Of a stretch of 64,000 nt of DNA, positions 29,007 through 39,325 are shown in pieces. Source of the DNA: Leifsonia xyli subsp. xyli str. CTCB07 (GTDB taxonomy: Bacteria > Actinomycetota > Actinomycetes > Actinomycetales > Microbacteriaceae); assembly GCF_000007665.1 (NCBI RefSeq), contig NC_006087.1:1488001-1552000 (forward strand). Reading direction: 5' to 3'. A program made the translations under genes and the position numbers. Below the pieces are notes generated by a model that ran no database searches, was not told where the DNA came from, and worked only from the letters and a program-made list of their open reading frames with translations. Within the stretch, counting starts at the first letter, position 1; each line of letters starts with the position of its first letter.

Positions 29007-30106
29007 TTACTCGGACCCTGTCGTCGCTTGGTGAGGTGGTCGCGCGATGCCCCGGAGCGGCGCTCGGCGCGGGCCGCGAACTCGGCCGCCTGCTCGCGCT
29101 CGTGCTGCCGCTCCTGCTGTTTGGCGTCGTATTCGGTGTAGGCGTCCACGATCCGGCCGACGAGGCTGTGGCGCACGACGTCGTCGCTGGTCAACCGGGC
29201 GAAGTGGATGTCGTCGATCCCGTTCAGCACGCATGTCACCAGCCGCAGTCCGCTCGCCGCGTTCGGCAGGTCGATCTGGGTGATGTCGCCGGTGACGACC
29301 ATCCGCGCGTTGAACCCGAGCCGTGTGAGGAACATCTTCATCTGCTCGGGCGTGGTGTTCTGCGCTTCGTCCAGAACGATGAACGAGTCGTTCAGCGTGC
29401 GGCCGCGCATATAGGCCAGCGGCGCCACCTCGATCGTGCCTGCGGCCAGCAGCTTCGGAACCAGCTCGGGGTCCATCATCTCGTTGAGGGCGTCGTAGAG
29501 TGGGCGCAGATAGGGGTCGATCTTGTCCGTGAGGGTCCCCGGCAAGTAGCCGAGCCGCTCGCCGGCTTCGACGGCCGGCCGCGTCAGAATGATGCGGGTC
29601 ACCTCTTTGCGCTGAAGCGCCTGCACTGCCTTGGCCATCGCGAGATACGTCTTCCCGGTTCCGGCTGGGCCGATCCCGAACACGATCGTGTTGTGGTCGA
29701 TGGCGTCCACGTACTCGCTCTGCCCGAGCGTCTTGGGGCGGATGCTCTTGCCGCGCGCGGTCAGAATGGCCTGGCCGAGCACGTCCGACGGGCTCAGATT
29801 CAGCCCGCTCTGGAGCATCTTGGCAGAGTTCGCGACGTCCGCTGGGCCGATGTCCTGGCCGTTGCGCACCAGGTGCAGCAGCTCCTCGACCAGACGCCGC
29901 GCCCCTTCGACCTGCGCCGGGTCGCCAGTTAGGCTGATCTCGTCGCCACGGACGTGAACGCTCACCAGCGGAAACTGCCGTTCCAGCGTGGTGAGCAGCC
30001 GATCCTGGGGCCCGAGCAGCCGGACCATCTGGACGCCGTCGACGCTCAGATGGGCCTCGGCCGCACCCTCGGGGCTCAGCGGCGGTGTCGGTTCACTCGT
30101 CGGCAA
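29003..30106 (-). CDS. phoH: PhoH-family ATPase
   Basis: 367 residues. N-terminal KH-like region (VSVHVRGDEISLTGDPAQVE), then the PhoH ATPase core: VFGIGPAGTGKTYLAMAKAV (Walker A), ILTRPAVEAGERLGYLPG, DSFIVLDEAQNTTPEQMKMF (Walker B) and MVVTGDITQIDLP (sensor). A charged tail (QQERQHEREQAAEFAARAER) follows. RNA-related ATPase usually encoded with ybeY and probably linked to rRNA metabolism. It overlaps the HIT-protein gene by 14 nt. Confidence 0.95.
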   Translation of the reverse strand: MPTSEPTPPLSPEGAAEAHLSVDGVQMVRLLGPQDRLLTTLERQFPLVSVHVRGDEISLTGDPAQVEGARRLVEELLHLVRNGQDIGPADVANSAKMLQSGLNLSPSDVLGQAILTARGKSIRPKTLGQSEYVDAIDHNTIVFGIGPAGTGKTYLAMAKAVQALQRKEVTRIILTRPAVEAGERLGYLPGTLTDKIDPYLRPLYDALNEMMDPELVPKLLAAGTIEVAPLAYMRGRTLNDSFIVLDEAQNTTPEQMKMFLTRLGFNARMVVTGDITQIDLPNAASGLRLVTCVLNGIDDIHFARLTSDDVVRHSLVGRIVDAYTEYDAKQQERQHEREQAAEFAARAERRSGASRDHLTKRRQGPSK

Positions 30107-30464
30107 GGCTTCCTTCCTCGAGCCCGCCCGCTGGCGTGCTCAGAACATGAGCGTGGACGTGGAACACGGTCTGCCCCGCGTTCGCCCCGGTGTTGAAGAT
30201 CAGGCGGAAGTCGCCGTCCGCGTGCTCAGCGGCGAGCGATCGGGCGGTGGCGACCAGTTCGGCGAGCAGCTCCGGGTCCCCCGCGGCGAGTTCGACCACA
30301 TCGCGGTACTGGTCGGTCTTGGGGACGACCAGGAGATGCACGGGCGCCTGCGGGGCGATGTCCTTGAATGCGATCAGCCGCTCGCCGTCGTACACCACGT
30401 CCGCCGGGATCTCTCCCGCGATGATGCGGGTGAAGACCGACCGCTCATCCTGCCGCTCTGTCAT
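30093..30464 (-). CDS. HIT-family nucleotide hydrolase (HinT-like)
   Basis: 123-residue histidine-triad protein. N-terminal CIFCK-type zinc site is replaced by SVFTRIIAGEIPADVVYDGE; the triad is GQTVFHVHAHVLSTPAGG (HxHxH). HinT-like proteins hydrolyse AMP-lysine or other phosphoramidates. ATG 30464 gives the standard length; ATG 30473 would add three residues. 23 bp downstream of rsmE and overlapping phoH, so part of the same operon. Confidence 0.92.
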   Translation of the reverse strand: MTERQDERSVFTRIIAGEIPADVVYDGERLIAFKDIAPQAPVHLLVVPKTDQYRDVVELAAGDPELLAELVATARSLAAEHADGDFRLIFNTGANAGQTVFHVHAHVLSTPAGGLEEGSLADE

Positions 30465-30487
30465 AGCGTCCATCCTATTCACCAGCT

Positions 30488-31213
30488 TCACCAGCGCCGG
30501 GTGGCCGCGGAGAGCACGGCCAGGGCGGCCGGTCCCGCGGTGGACGTTCGAAGGATGGTGTCGCCAAGGCGGAGGAGCTCGGCCCCCGCGGCGCGGAAGA
30601 CGTCGAGCTCGGCCGGGTCGATGCCGCCCTCGGGGCCCACCACGAGCGCGAGCGGTCGGGCGTCCGGGGTCACATCGGTGAGCCGTCCGCCAGCGGACGG
30701 TTCGAGCACCAGGACGCGGTGCGTCACAGCCAGAGCGGCGATCTGCCTCGTGGTCGACAGCTCGCCGACCTCCGGCGTCCAGGGGCGGAGGGACTGTTTG
30801 CCCGCCTCGCGGACGATCGTCGCCCAGCGCTCCCGGCCCTTGGCGATTTTCGTCCCCTCCCAGCGGGAGACCGACCGGGCGGCCGCCCACGGGATCACCG
30901 CATCCGCTCCGAGTTCGGTCGCCGCCTGGATCGCCCGTTCGTCGCGGTCGCCCTTCGCGAGCGCCTGCACCAGGGTGATCGCCGGTTCGCGCCTCTGGAT
31001 GCGATCGAGCGCAGCGACGTCGATCGTCAGCTCGGAGCCCGTGGCGACGAGCACCTCGCCCGCGGCGACCAGCCCGCGGCCGTTGCCGATCAGGATGCGC
31101 TCACCCGGCCGCGTGCGGTTCACCGTGACCGCGTGCCTGGCCTCAGGCCCGGTGAGCGTCAGCCGATCGCCGATGGCGGCGTCGAGGTCCTCGCAGAGGT
31201 ACAGGGAGGCCAT
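30488..31213 (-). CDS. rsmE: 16S rRNA m3U1498 methyltransferase RsmE
   Basis: SPOUT-class methyltransferase, 241 residues. N-terminal PUA-like domain with RHAVTVNRTRPGERILIGN; the C-terminal knot has LALVVGPEGGIDPAELDVF and LRLGDTILRTSTAGPAALAV, the SAM-binding loops. It lies 1 bp downstream of dnaJ, as is common in actinobacteria (hrcA-dnaJ-rsmE). Confidence 0.95.
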   Translation of the reverse strand: MASLYLCEDLDAAIGDRLTLTGPEARHAVTVNRTRPGERILIGNGRGLVAAGEVLVATGSELTIDVAALDRIQRREPAITLVQALAKGDRDERAIQAATELGADAVIPWAAARSVSRWEGTKIAKGRERWATIVREAGKQSLRPWTPEVGELSTTRQIAALAVTHRVLVLEPSAGGRLTDVTPDARPLALVVGPEGGIDPAELDVFRAAGAELLRLGDTILRTSTAGPAALAVLSAATRRW

Positions 31214-31214
31214 G

Positions 31215-32324
31215 CTAGACGTTCAGGAACCGATCGCGCAGCTTCGCGAACAGACCCTGCTGGAAACGCGCCAGCGACGGTTCGCTGGCCTTGTGGCTCT
31301 CCGCGAACTTCTTGATCAGCTCCTTCTCCCTGTGGTCGAGTTTGGTCGGGGTGACCACTTGGATGCCGACGCGCAGGTCGCCGCGGCCGCTGCAACGCAG
31401 ATGGGTGATGCCGCGGTCCTTCACACTGACGATGTCCGCGCTCTGGGTTCCCGGTTTGAGTTCCAGCCGGATATCGCCGTCGAGCGCCTTGATGGTCGCC
31501 GCGGCGCCGAGAATGGCGTCCGCCATCGACACTTCCAGCGTGCAGAGCAGATCGTCGCCGTCACGACTGAAGACGTCATGGTGCTTGACCTTGATCTCCA
31601 GATACAGATCGCCATTCGGGCCGCCCGCAGGACCGGCTTCACCCGAGCCCGGCATTTGAAGGCGCAGGCCCGTATCCACACCGGCGGGGATGTCCACCGG
31701 CACTGTGCGGCGGGCGCGCACCCGGCCCTGGCCCTGGCAGGTGACGCACGGTGTCGCGATGACGGTGCCGTACCCGCGGCAGGAACCGCACGGGCTCGAC
31801 GTCATCACATTGCCAAGCAAGGATCGGACCGAGCGCTGGATGCTGCCGGTTCCGTGGCAGATGTCGCAGGGGACGGGCGCGGTCCCCGGCTGGCAGCAGG
31901 AGCCGTCGCAGGTCTCGCAGACGATGGCGGTGTCCACTTCGAGGTCGCGATGGGCGCCGAACACCACCTCGTCGAGGTCCACCTCCACCCGCAGCAGCGC
32001 GTCCTGACCTCTCTCGCGCCGGGACCTCGGCCCGCGGCTCGCCCCGCCTCCGCCGAAGAACGTCTCGAAGATGTCCCCGAATCCGGAGAAGTCGGCCCCG
32101 CCGCCTCCGCCGAATCCGCTTGCGCCGCCACGGTCGTACTGCTGCCGCTGCTGCGGGTCGCTCAGGACGTCGTAGGCGTGCGTCACAAGCTTGAAACGCT
32201 CCTGCGCCTCGGTGCTCGGGTTCACGTCCGGGTGCAGCTCACGCGCGAGGCGGCGATACGCTTTTTTGATCTCGTCGGGGGTGGCGTTGCGCTCAACGCC
32301 CAGGACTTCGTAGTGGTCGGCCAC
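31215..32324 (-). CDS. dnaJ: Chaperone DnaJ (DnaJ2 class)
   Basis: 369 residues: J domain with HPD ([15 protein letters not shown] region), Gly-rich linker ([19 protein letters not shown]), a zinc domain with four repeats [32 protein letters not shown], and a substrate-binding C-terminus. The first zinc repeat ends in Cys where the consensus has Gly (CxxCxGxG), otherwise canonical. Lies 70 bp downstream of hrcA, whose CIRCE operator probably controls both. It delivers substrates to DnaK. Confidence 0.96.
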   Translation of the reverse strand: MADHYEVLGVERNATPDEIKKAYRRLARELHPDVNPSTEAQERFKLVTHAYDVLSDPQQRQQYDRGGASGFGGGGGADFSGFGDIFETFFGGGGASRGPRSRRERGQDALLRVEVDLDEVVFGAHRDLEVDTAIVCETCDGSCCQPGTAPVPCDICHGTGSIQRSVRSLLGNVMTSSPCGSCRGYGTVIATPCVTCQGQGRVRARRTVPVDIPAGVDTGLRLQMPGSGEAGPAGGPNGDLYLEIKVKHHDVFSRDGDDLLCTLEVSMADAILGAAATIKALDGDIRLELKPGTQSADIVSVKDRGITHLRCSGRGDLRVGIQVVTPTKLDHREKELIKKFAESHKASEPSLARFQQGLFAKLRDRFLNV

Positions 32325-32394
32325 GTAAGGCTTTTCCTTCTTGTCGATGCTTGTCGCGTAGGTGTGCTTGTCGTCGGTTTTCGCCAGTCCCGGC

Positions 32395-33414
32395 TCAGTC
32401 GCCGAGAAGCCGGGAGAGGTAGCGGGCCACGGCGCGCACGGCAGCCATATTGCCCGAGTAGTCCATGCGGAGCGGGCCGATGAGTCCGACGCGGGCGATG
32501 TCCGCTCCCGCCGAACTGTAGCCGCTGGACATGACCGAAGCCTCGGTGAGCCCGAAGCCGTCGTTCTCCCGGCCGATGCTGACCGCGACGCTGTGCTGGT
32601 CGTGCGCCATCTCGTCGAAGAGACGCAGCAGGACGACCTGCTCTTCGATCGCCTCCAGCACCGGAGTGATGCTGGAGGGGAAGTCGTCGCCGGTGCGCAC
32701 CAGGTTCGCCGCGCCCGCCATCATGAGCCGATCCTGCCGGTTCGCGGCGATCTGATCGAGCAGGGCGCTCGCGACCGGGGCCACAAGCGCGCGCGCCCGG
32801 TCTGCGAGCGCATCCGGAAGCTCGCTCAGCCGGACGGCCGCATCGGCGAGGGACAGCCCAGCCGCCGCACCGTTGATGGCGCCGCGGATCTCGGCGATGT
32901 CCGCTTCCGCCAGCTCGTCCGTCAGCTCGATCACGCGCTGTTCCACAGCGCCCGAGTCGGTGATCAGCACACTGAGCAGCCGGCGCGGCGCAAGCGAGAC
33001 GAGTTCGATGTGCCGGATGCGCGAGCGCGACAGGGAGGGATACTGCACGATCGCGGTCTGATTGGTCAGCTGCGAGAGCAGACGGACGGTGCGCGAGAGA
33101 ACATCGTCCAGGTCCACCGACTGCCCCAGTAAGATCTCGATCGCCGTGCGCTGGGCCGGTGAGAGCGGGCGCGCCTCCGCGAGATGGTCGACGAAGAGCC
33201 GGTAGCCCTTGTCGGTCGGGATGCGGCCGGACGAGGTGTGCGGAGCCGCGATCAGCTCCTCTTCTTCGAGCAAGGCCATGTCGTTGCGGATCGTTGCCGC
33301 TGACACCCCGAAGGAGTGGCGTTCGACAATGCTCTTCGAGCCGACGGGCTCACAGGAAGAGACGTAGTCCTGCACGATCGCACGCAGCACATCGAGGCTT
33401 CGTTCCGAGACCAT
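32395..33414 (-). CDS. hrcA: Heat-inducible transcription repressor HrcA
   Basis: Repressor of groE/dnaJ-type heat-shock genes that binds CIRCE. 339 residues from ATG 33414: N-terminal winged helix ([60 protein letters not shown]) and a GAF-like dimerisation domain ending [20 protein letters not shown]. Longer in-frame starts upstream would cover the CIRCE operator and are rejected. A CIRCE element sits 23 bp upstream, so the gene is autoregulated. Confidence 0.95.
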   Translation of the reverse strand: MVSERSLDVLRAIVQDYVSSCEPVGSKSIVERHSFGVSAATIRNDMALLEEEELIAAPHTSSGRIPTDKGYRLFVDHLAEARPLSPAQRTAIEILLGQSVDLDDVLSRTVRLLSQLTNQTAIVQYPSLSRSRIRHIELVSLAPRRLLSVLITDSGAVEQRVIELTDELAEADIAEIRGAINGAAAGLSLADAAVRLSELPDALADRARALVAPVASALLDQIAANRQDRLMMAGAANLVRTGDDFPSSITPVLEAIEEQVVLLRLFDEMAHDQHSVAVSIGRENDGFGLTEASVMSSGYSSAGADIARVGLIGPLRMDYSGNMAAVRAVARYLSRLLGD

Positions 33415-33436
33415 GCTCCGCCTCCTCGATCGTCTC

Positions 33437-33463
33437 TTAGCACTCGCTGATCCTGAGTGCCAA
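33437..33463 (-). promoter_or_regulatory. CIRCE operator upstream of hrcA
   Basis: TTAGCACTC at 33437-33445, a 9-bp spacer, and GAGTGCCAA at 33455-33463. This matches the CIRCE consensus TTAGCACTC-N9-GAGTGCTAA at 17 of 18 arm positions. The change (C for T) is in one outer arm. A TATGAT hexamer on the minus strand (33464-33469) abuts it and could be the -10 of the hrcA promoter. Confidence 0.95.
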
Positions 33464-33657
33464 TCATATCTCCTCGGCGTGGGGACAGGTCCACGACCGC
33501 GCGAGAGAGCGATGAGGCACCACACAGCTTCCCGGTCGAGGTCCGCTCGGCCGAGTGGCCGATTTCTCGCTGCTGTTCTCAGATTCGCCCGCGCCCCCTA
33601 TGATTAGCCCGTCACTCGTTCACCACCCGGTGGGCGTCTAGGTAGGAGGAGAGACCC

Positions 33658-34035
33658 ATGTCCGCAACGCCCCCGCCGCCCCAGCAGCCGTACGGAGGCA
33701 GCTCGCAGCACTTGAGCCCAGCCGACGAGAAGCTCTGGGCGACGCTCGTCCATGTCGGCGGCATCCTGTTCAACTGGATCCCGGCGCTGGTCGGCTATCT
33801 CGTGCTGAAAGACCGCGGTCCCTTCGTGCGCGCACACACCACGACGGCTTTGAACTTCCAGATCACGCTCTTCATCGGCTATCTGCTGGGCTGGATCACC
33901 AGCTTCGTGGGTGTCGGGCTGATCGTCCTCTTCGCGGTCTGGGTGGTGAACATCGTGCTCAGCGTCATAGCGGCGATGAAGGCCAACCAGGGCGCCGACT
34001 ACACGTATCCGATGGCCATCAAGTTCGTCAGCTGA
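33658..34035 (+). CDS. DUF4870 (Tic20-like) small membrane protein
   Basis: 125 residues. Pro-rich N-terminus (PPPPQQPYGG), then LSPADEKLWATLVHVGGIL, VGYLVLKDRGPFVRAHTTTA, LNFQITLFIGYLLGWI and VGVGLIVLFAVWVVNIVLSV: three hydrophobic helices and the conserved F(V/I)RxH motif of DUF4870. Good RBS (GGAGGAGAG). Monocistronic, convergent with hemW with 12 bp between stops. Function unknown. Confidence 0.88.
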   Translation: MSATPPPPQQPYGGSSQHLSPADEKLWATLVHVGGILFNWIPALVGYLVLKDRGPFVRAHTTTALNFQITLFIGYLLGWITSFVGVGLIVLFAVWVVNIVLSVIAAMKANQGADYTYPMAIKFVS

Positions 34036-34047
34036 CCGTCGCTCGCT

Positions 34048-35289
34048 TCACTCCTCGGCGAGCAGCCGCCGGACCACGGCGTCAGCCAGCAGCCGCCCCC
34101 GCAGAGACAGCGTCACTGTCCCGGCGAGGGCGGCTTTCGCATCCACCAGACCATCGGCGATGAGTCCGGCCACGGCGCGACGGCCGGTCGGCTCCAGCTC
34201 GGCGCTTGCGATTCCCTCGCGAATGCGCATCCGGAGCAGCACGCGCTCGACACGCTGGGTCTCGGCGCCCAGGGTCTCCCGTCCTGCCGCGGGCGACTGC
34301 CCCGCGAGGACCCGCTGCGCATAGGCTGCGGGATGCTTCACGTTCCACCAGCGCACTCCGCCGCCGTCGCCGCCGATATGGCTGTGAGCGCCGGGGCCGA
34401 TGCCCCACCAGTCGTGGCCAAGCCAGTAGGCGAGGTTGTGGCGGGAACGGTGGCCGTCGTCCTTCGCCCAGTTACTGACCTCGTACCAGTCGTAGCCCGC
34501 ACCGGCCAGCCGGGTGTCGGCGCGTTCGTACATATCGGCCTGAAGATCGTCGTCAGGCTCCGGGAGCTGCCCCGCTGCGATCTGCCGGGCGAGCTTCGTG
34601 CCCGGTTCGACGATCAGCGAGTACGCAGAGAGGTGGTCGGGTACACAAGAGAGCGCGGTGTCGAGCGAGCGCTCCCAGTCGCCGAGCGTCTCCCCGGGTG
34701 TGCCGTAGATGAGATCGAGGCTGACCTGCAAACCTGCGTCCCGCGCCCACTGGACCACGAGGGGGATACGCTCTGGGTCGTGGGTGCGCTCCAGGGTCGC
34801 GAGGACGCGCGGGACGGCGGACTGCATCCCGAAGGAGACCCGAGTAAACCCGGCGGCGGCGAGCCGGAGCAGATCGGCCGCGTCCACCGAGTCCGGGTTC
34901 GCCTCGGTCGTGACTTCCGCTTGCGGTACGAAGCCCCATTGCTCGCGCACGGCGCCGAGCATCCTGCCAAGAGCCTCCGGCGGGAGCAGCGTGGGCGTGC
35001 CGCCGCCGAAGAAGACGGTCGAGACAGGCCGGGCCGGGAGGCCGCTGCGCCCGAGCGCCCGAGCGGCGAACCGCACCTCCGCCACAGCGTGATCCGCGTA
35101 GTCCGTCTGGGAGACACCGCGCACTTCGGTCGCGGTGTACGTGTTGAAGTCGCAGTAGCCGCAGCGCACACGGCAGAACGGCACATGCAGGTAGACGCCG
35201 AAGTCCCGGTCTGCCGAGCCGCCCCCGGCGTTGTCGGGGATCGCCCCATCGGCCGGCGCCGGCTCCCCGAGCGGAAGCGGACCCGGCAT
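34048..35289 (-). CDS. hemW: Radical-SAM heme chaperone HemW (formerly HemN-like)
   Basis: 413 residues. The radical SAM cluster motif is VPFCRVRCGYCDFNTYTATE (CxxxCxxC plus F). Also GGGTPTLLPPEALGRMLGAV, EVTTEANPDSVDAADLLRLA, RVSFGMQSAVPRVL and DLIYGTPGETLGDWERSLDT. The fourth Cys of true HemN (CxxxCxxCxC) is absent (CDF), which marks HemW, a heme trafficking protein rather than coproporphyrinogen oxidase. Its start overlaps the DUF1990 stop (TGATG). Confidence 0.94.
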   Translation of the reverse strand: MPGPLPLGEPAPADGAIPDNAGGGSADRDFGVYLHVPFCRVRCGYCDFNTYTATEVRGVSQTDYADHAVAEVRFAARALGRSGLPARPVSTVFFGGGTPTLLPPEALGRMLGAVREQWGFVPQAEVTTEANPDSVDAADLLRLAAAGFTRVSFGMQSAVPRVLATLERTHDPERIPLVVQWARDAGLQVSLDLIYGTPGETLGDWERSLDTALSCVPDHLSAYSLIVEPGTKLARQIAAGQLPEPDDDLQADMYERADTRLAGAGYDWYEVSNWAKDDGHRSRHNLAYWLGHDWWGIGPGAHSHIGGDGGGVRWWNVKHPAAYAQRVLAGQSPAAGRETLGAETQRVERVLLRMRIREGIASAELEPTGRRAVAGLIADGLVDAKAALAGTVTLSLRGRLLADAVVRRLLAEE

Positions 35290-35936
35290 CAGCCAGCTCG
35301 AGCCGGGAGCAGCGACCGCAGATAGCGGGCGGTGAACCGCCGCTGCATCGCCCCGAGCAGCGGCGACGCGATCCAGAAGAGCGCGTTCGAGGGCCGCGAG
35401 AGCGCGCGCAACACGAACCAGACCGTTCCATCTTCGCGGAACTCCACCAGGAAGAGCTCTTCTCCGCTTTCCGGATGCCCCTTGAGCGTCCCGTATGCGA
35501 AACCGCGCCGATTGGGTTCGTCCACCACGGCGACCACCCGCACGGGAGCGGAGAAGTGGAATGGTCCCACCTGGACCCGCAGCACCGCCGACATGCCGTT
35601 GCGGATGAAGGGCGAGCCGCCGTCGGCGAAGACGTCCTGGCTCACCCGGGGCTCCCGCATCCCGCGGGGCGATCCGTCGGGGTTGTATTCGATTCCCTCG
35701 TACTGGATGCCGGTGCCCTCATCGACCTCGGTGATCTGGATGCCGCTCCCCCGTTGCACTCCCCACGTCATGAGCGCCTTCGCAGCGGACTCGAACCGCT
35801 CTTCACCGCTGCCGAGCCGGACTTGCCGCTCCAGCGGTTTGTAGCCCCGCGGCGGGTAGAACATCAGATCCGCGGCCTGGGTGGCGCCGACCGCGGCGTA
35901 CGTGACGGGCTGATCGGAGAGAGGAGAACGCTGCAT
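35289..35936 (-). CDS. DUF1990 family protein
   Basis: 215 residues. Characteristic segments: VTYAAVGATQAADLMFYPPR near the start, RLGSGEERFESAAKALMTWG, APVRVVAVVDEPNRRGFAYG, TLKGHPESGEELFLVEFRED, and the final FTARYLRSLLPA. Soluble, no signal peptide, function unknown. Translationally coupled to hemW through a TGATG overlap; 115 bp downstream of lepA. Confidence 0.88.
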   Translation of the reverse strand: MQRSPLSDQPVTYAAVGATQAADLMFYPPRGYKPLERQVRLGSGEERFESAAKALMTWGVQRGSGIQITEVDEGTGIQYEGIEYNPDGSPRGMREPRVSQDVFADGGSPFIRNGMSAVLRVQVGPFHFSAPVRVVAVVDEPNRRGFAYGTLKGHPESGEELFLVEFREDGTVWFVLRALSRPSNALFWIASPLLGAMQRRFTARYLRSLLPARAG

Positions 35937-36051
35937 CGTGTCTGTCCTGCGTCAATCGGGCGCGGAGCGCGAACCTGCGGGGAGCGGCGGCATGGCCACG
36001 GTGTGGGCGAGGGCTGTCCGGCACAGCGCTCGATAAGACGCCGGCCAAAGC

Positions 36052-37902
36052 TCATTTCTTGCCTTTCTTCCCCACCTCTCCCGACAGTGCCGCGATGAAC
36101 GCTTCCTGCGGCACCTCGACGCGACCGACCATCTTCATCCGCTTCTTGCCCTCTTTCTGCTTCTCGAGCAGCTTGCGCTTGCGGGTGATGTCGCCGCCGT
36201 AGCACTTCGCGAGAACGTCCTTCCGGATGGCGCGGATGTTCTCACGAGCGATGATCCGGGCGCCGATCGCTGCCTGGATCGGGACCTCGAATTGCTGCCG
36301 CGGGATCAACTCGCGCAGGCGGCCGGCCATCATCGTGCCGTAGGCGTACGCCTTCTCGCGGTGGACGATCGCGCTGAACGCATCCACTTGCTCGCCCTGG
36401 AGGAGGATGTCGACCTTAACGAGGTCGGCCTCCTGCTCACCGGCCGGCTCGTAGTCGAGCGAGGCGTACCCGGCGGTACTGCTCTTGAGGTTGTCGAAGA
36501 AGTCGAAGACGATCTCGCCGAGGGGCATGGTGTAGCGGATCTCGACGCGGTCCTCGCCGAGGTACTCCATGCCGAGGAAGGTGCCGCGGCGGCTCTGACA
36601 GAGTTCCATGATGACGCCGACGTAGTCCTTCGGCGCCAGGATGGCCGCTTTGACGATCGGCTCTTCCACCCGCTCGATTTTGCCCGCCGGGTACTCGCTC
36701 GGGTTGGTGACCGTGATGACGTTCCTGTCTTCGGTGGTCACCTCGTAGATGACGCTCGGTGCGGTGGTGATCAAGTCGAGTCCGAACTCGCGGGAGAGCC
36801 GCTCGGTGATGATCTCCAGGTGCAGGAGCCCGAGGAAGCCGCAGCGGAAACCGAACCCGAGCGCGACCGAGGTCTCCGGTTCGTAGACGAGGGCGGCGTC
36901 CGAGAGCTTCAGCTTGTCGAGGGCCTCGCGCAGCTCCGGGTAGTCGCTGCCGTCGATCGGGTACAGGCCTGAGAACACCATCGGCTTCGGCTCGGTGTAG
37001 CCGGGCAGCGGGTCCACGGCGGGCTTCGCCGCAGAGGTCACGGTGTCGCCGACTTTCGACTGGCGGACATCCTTCACACCGGTGATCAAATATCCCACCT
37101 CGCCGACGGCGAGACCCTTGGACGCGGTCGGCTCGGGCGAGGAGACGCCGATCTCGAGGATCTCGTGGGTGGCTCGGGTGGACATCATCTGGATTCGCTC
37201 GCGCGGACCCAGACGGCCGTCCATCATCCTGACATAGGTCACTACGCCGCGGTAGCTGTCGTACACGGAGTCGAAGATCATGGCGCGCGCCGGTGCGTCG
37301 GCGGCGCCGACCGGCGCCGGGATCTCCTGGACCACCCGGTCGAGCAAATCGTCCACACCCACGCCGGTCTTGCCGGAGACGCGGAGCACGTCGCCGGGCT
37401 TGCCGCCGATGAGGCCGGCGAGTTCGGCCGCGTACTTGTCCGGATCGGCGGCGGGCAGATCGATCTTGTTGAGCACCGGGATGACGGTGAGGTCGTTCTC
37501 CAGCGCCAGATACAGGTTCGCGAGGGTCTGCGCCTCGATGCCCTGGGCCGCGTCCACGAGCAGGATCGCGCCCTCGCAGGCCGCCAGCGAGCGGGACACC
37601 TCATAGGTGAAGTCGACATGGCCCGGGGTGTCGATCATATTGAGGGCGTAGAAGTCGCCGTCGAAGCCCCACGGCATCCGGACCGCCTGGCTCTTGATGG
37701 TGATGCCGCGCTCGCGCTCGATGTCCATGCGGTCCAGGTACTGGGCGCGCATGTCCCGCTCGGCGACGACGCCGGTGATCTGGAGCATGCGGTCGGCCAG
37801 CGTCGATTTGCCGTGGTCGATGTGGGCGATGATGCAGAAGTTGCGGATGAGCGCCGGGTCGGTCGCGGCGGGCTCGAGGACTTTCAGGGCTCGTGGTGAC
37901 AT
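36052..37902 (-). CDS. lepA: Elongation factor 4 (LepA)
   Basis: Ribosome-associated translational GTPase. 616 residues: G1 [21 protein letters not shown]2 [13 protein letters not shown]3 [20 protein letters not shown]4 VLNKIDLP, then domains II, III and V and the LepA-specific C-terminal domain ending with lysines (GKKGKK). [20 protein letters not shown] and the [20 protein letters not shown] region are typical. Divergent from the amidohydrolase remnant and epimerase gene. Confidence 0.97.
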
Positions 37903-37955
37903 CGTGCCGCCATTCTCCCATGAACCCGCCGCGGGTGTCTCGCGACCGGAACGAA

Positions 37956-38270
37956 TCAGACGAAGCGCTCGGCGCGCTCGCGGTCACGCGGCCGACGCCG
38001 TCCAGGCCCGGGGCGAGCGCGCCGACGCGGAAGCTCCTCGTTCACCGCGAACGAGGCCTGATGCACCAGGGAGTTGATGGGGACGACCGGATGATCGGTC
38101 GTGATCGCGACGCGAAATGCCCGGCCGCCGTCAGCTTGGCGAGGTTCCCGATCGCGCAGCGCCACTGTGGACCGCGAGGAGAGAATCGGACCGAAGATCA
38201 CCGGGATGTCGCGCTCGCCCAGCGCATCTTGCGGGATCGTTCGCCGCCCGCCCGTGCGGGAATGCCTGGC
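37956..38270 (-). pseudogene. Amidohydrolase-family remnant
   Basis: A stretch reading ALGERDIPVIFGPILSSRST, VALRDREP, and then RVAITTDHPVVPINSLVHQA followed by SFAVNEELPRRR is the C-terminal half of a metal-dependent amidohydrolase of the imidazolonepropionase-related group; the Asp in TTDHPV is a metal ligand. The piece between REP and RVAI is too short for the family, and neither the N-terminal HxH metal site nor the C-terminal beta sandwich is present. It occupies the lepA/epimerase gap. Nonfunctional decay product. Confidence 0.6.
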
Positions 38271-38295
38271 GCCGTCCGCAGCGTTGACCGATGGC

Positions 38296-39219
38296 ATGAA
38301 GATTCTCCTCACCGGCGCGACCGGCTACATCGGCTCCTCTGTCCTCCCCTGTCTCCTCGCGGAGGGCCACTCGGTGACCGCCCTGGTGCGCGACGAAGCG
38401 AAGACCGCTGCGGTGCGCGCGGCGGGCGCGGACGCCATCGTCGGCGACGCGGCCGACGCCGCGCTCGTCGAGGACGCCGCCCGCGCCAGCGACGGCGTCG
38501 TCCACCTCGCCTCCACGAAGGAGGCCGACCCGGTCCTGGTGCCGGCGGTGCTCGCCGGACTCGCCGGCAGCGGGAAGCCGTTCGTCCACACCGGCGGGAT
38601 CTGGACGTACGGCGACGCCGCGGACATCGCCGAGGAATCCCCGTCCGCGCCACCCGCACTGACCGTCTGGCGTGGGGCGACGGAAGCGCTCGTCCTCGCC
38701 GCGGACGGCGTGCGCGGCATCGTCGTCGCGCCTTCGATCGTCTACGGTCGCGGCGGCGGACTTGCCCGGCTGCTCGCCGACGCTCCCCGTGGGTCGGCCA
38801 CTGCTCCGGCGCTCCGTCTCATCGGCGACGGCTCCCAGCACTGGGCGACCGTGCATGTGGACGACCTCGCGGCGGTCTATGCGCTCGCTCTCGAGAACGG
38901 CGGAGCCGGCGAGATCTATATCGGGGCCAGCGGCGCCAACCCGACGGTCCGCGAGCTCGGGATCGCGGCGGCCGACGCGGCGGGACTCGCCGGTCGCGTC
39001 GAGGAGGAGAGCGCGGCGGAGACAGCCGACCGCCTTGGCGGCGCACTCGCAGAGGCGCTGCTGCTCTCGCAGAGCGCTCGCGGCACGAAGGCCAGGATCA
39101 CCCTGAGCTGGGAGCCAAACGGACCGTCGCTGATCGACGAGCTCACTTCCGGTTCGTACGCGCCAGCCGCCGGCCGCGGCCGATCGGGCACATTTGGTCC
39201 GCGCATTGGCCGCTGCTAA
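38296..39219 (+). CDS. NAD(P)-dependent epimerase/dehydratase-like (atypical SDR) protein
   Basis: 307 residues from ATG 38296. Rossmann start MKILLTGATGYIGSSVLPCL (GxxGxxG) and ADAIVGDAADAALVEDAARA. The catalytic region reads FVHTGGIWTYGD and later VVAPSIVYGRGGGLARLLA, but the YxxxK pair expected after the Thr/Ser is not evident (LTVWRGATEALV), so it belongs with atypical SDRs whose chemistry is unclear. An earlier in-frame start (38101) adds only low-complexity sequence overlapping the amidohydrolase scrap. Directly upstream of the rpsT promoter. Confidence 0.85.
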   Translation: MKILLTGATGYIGSSVLPCLLAEGHSVTALVRDEAKTAAVRAAGADAIVGDAADAALVEDAARASDGVVHLASTKEADPVLVPAVLAGLAGSGKPFVHTGGIWTYGDAADIAEESPSAPPALTVWRGATEALVLAADGVRGIVVAPSIVYGRGGGLARLLADAPRGSATAPALRLIGDGSQHWATVHVDDLAAVYALALENGGAGEIYIGASGANPTVRELGIAAADAAGLAGRVEEESAAETADRLGGALAEALLLSQSARGTKARITLSWEPNGPSLIDELTSGSYAPAAGRGRSGTFGPRIGRC

Positions 39220-39222
39220 AAT
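39194..39222 (+). promoter_or_regulatory. Sigma-70-type promoter for rpsT
   Basis: TTGGTC (39194-39199) and TAAAAT (39217-39222) separated by 17 bp, a good housekeeping promoter for this G+C-rich background. It overlaps the end of the epimerase gene and leaves a ~95-nt untranslated leader before the rpsT GTG. Confidence 0.65.
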
Positions 39223-39325
39223 GATGTGTTGGCTTGCGTGTGGGTCTGTCCGCACGAACGCCGCGAGGCGCCCTCTCTCGCTGAACGGCACATCCGAAAT
39301 CACTCACGAACGAAAGTAATCATCC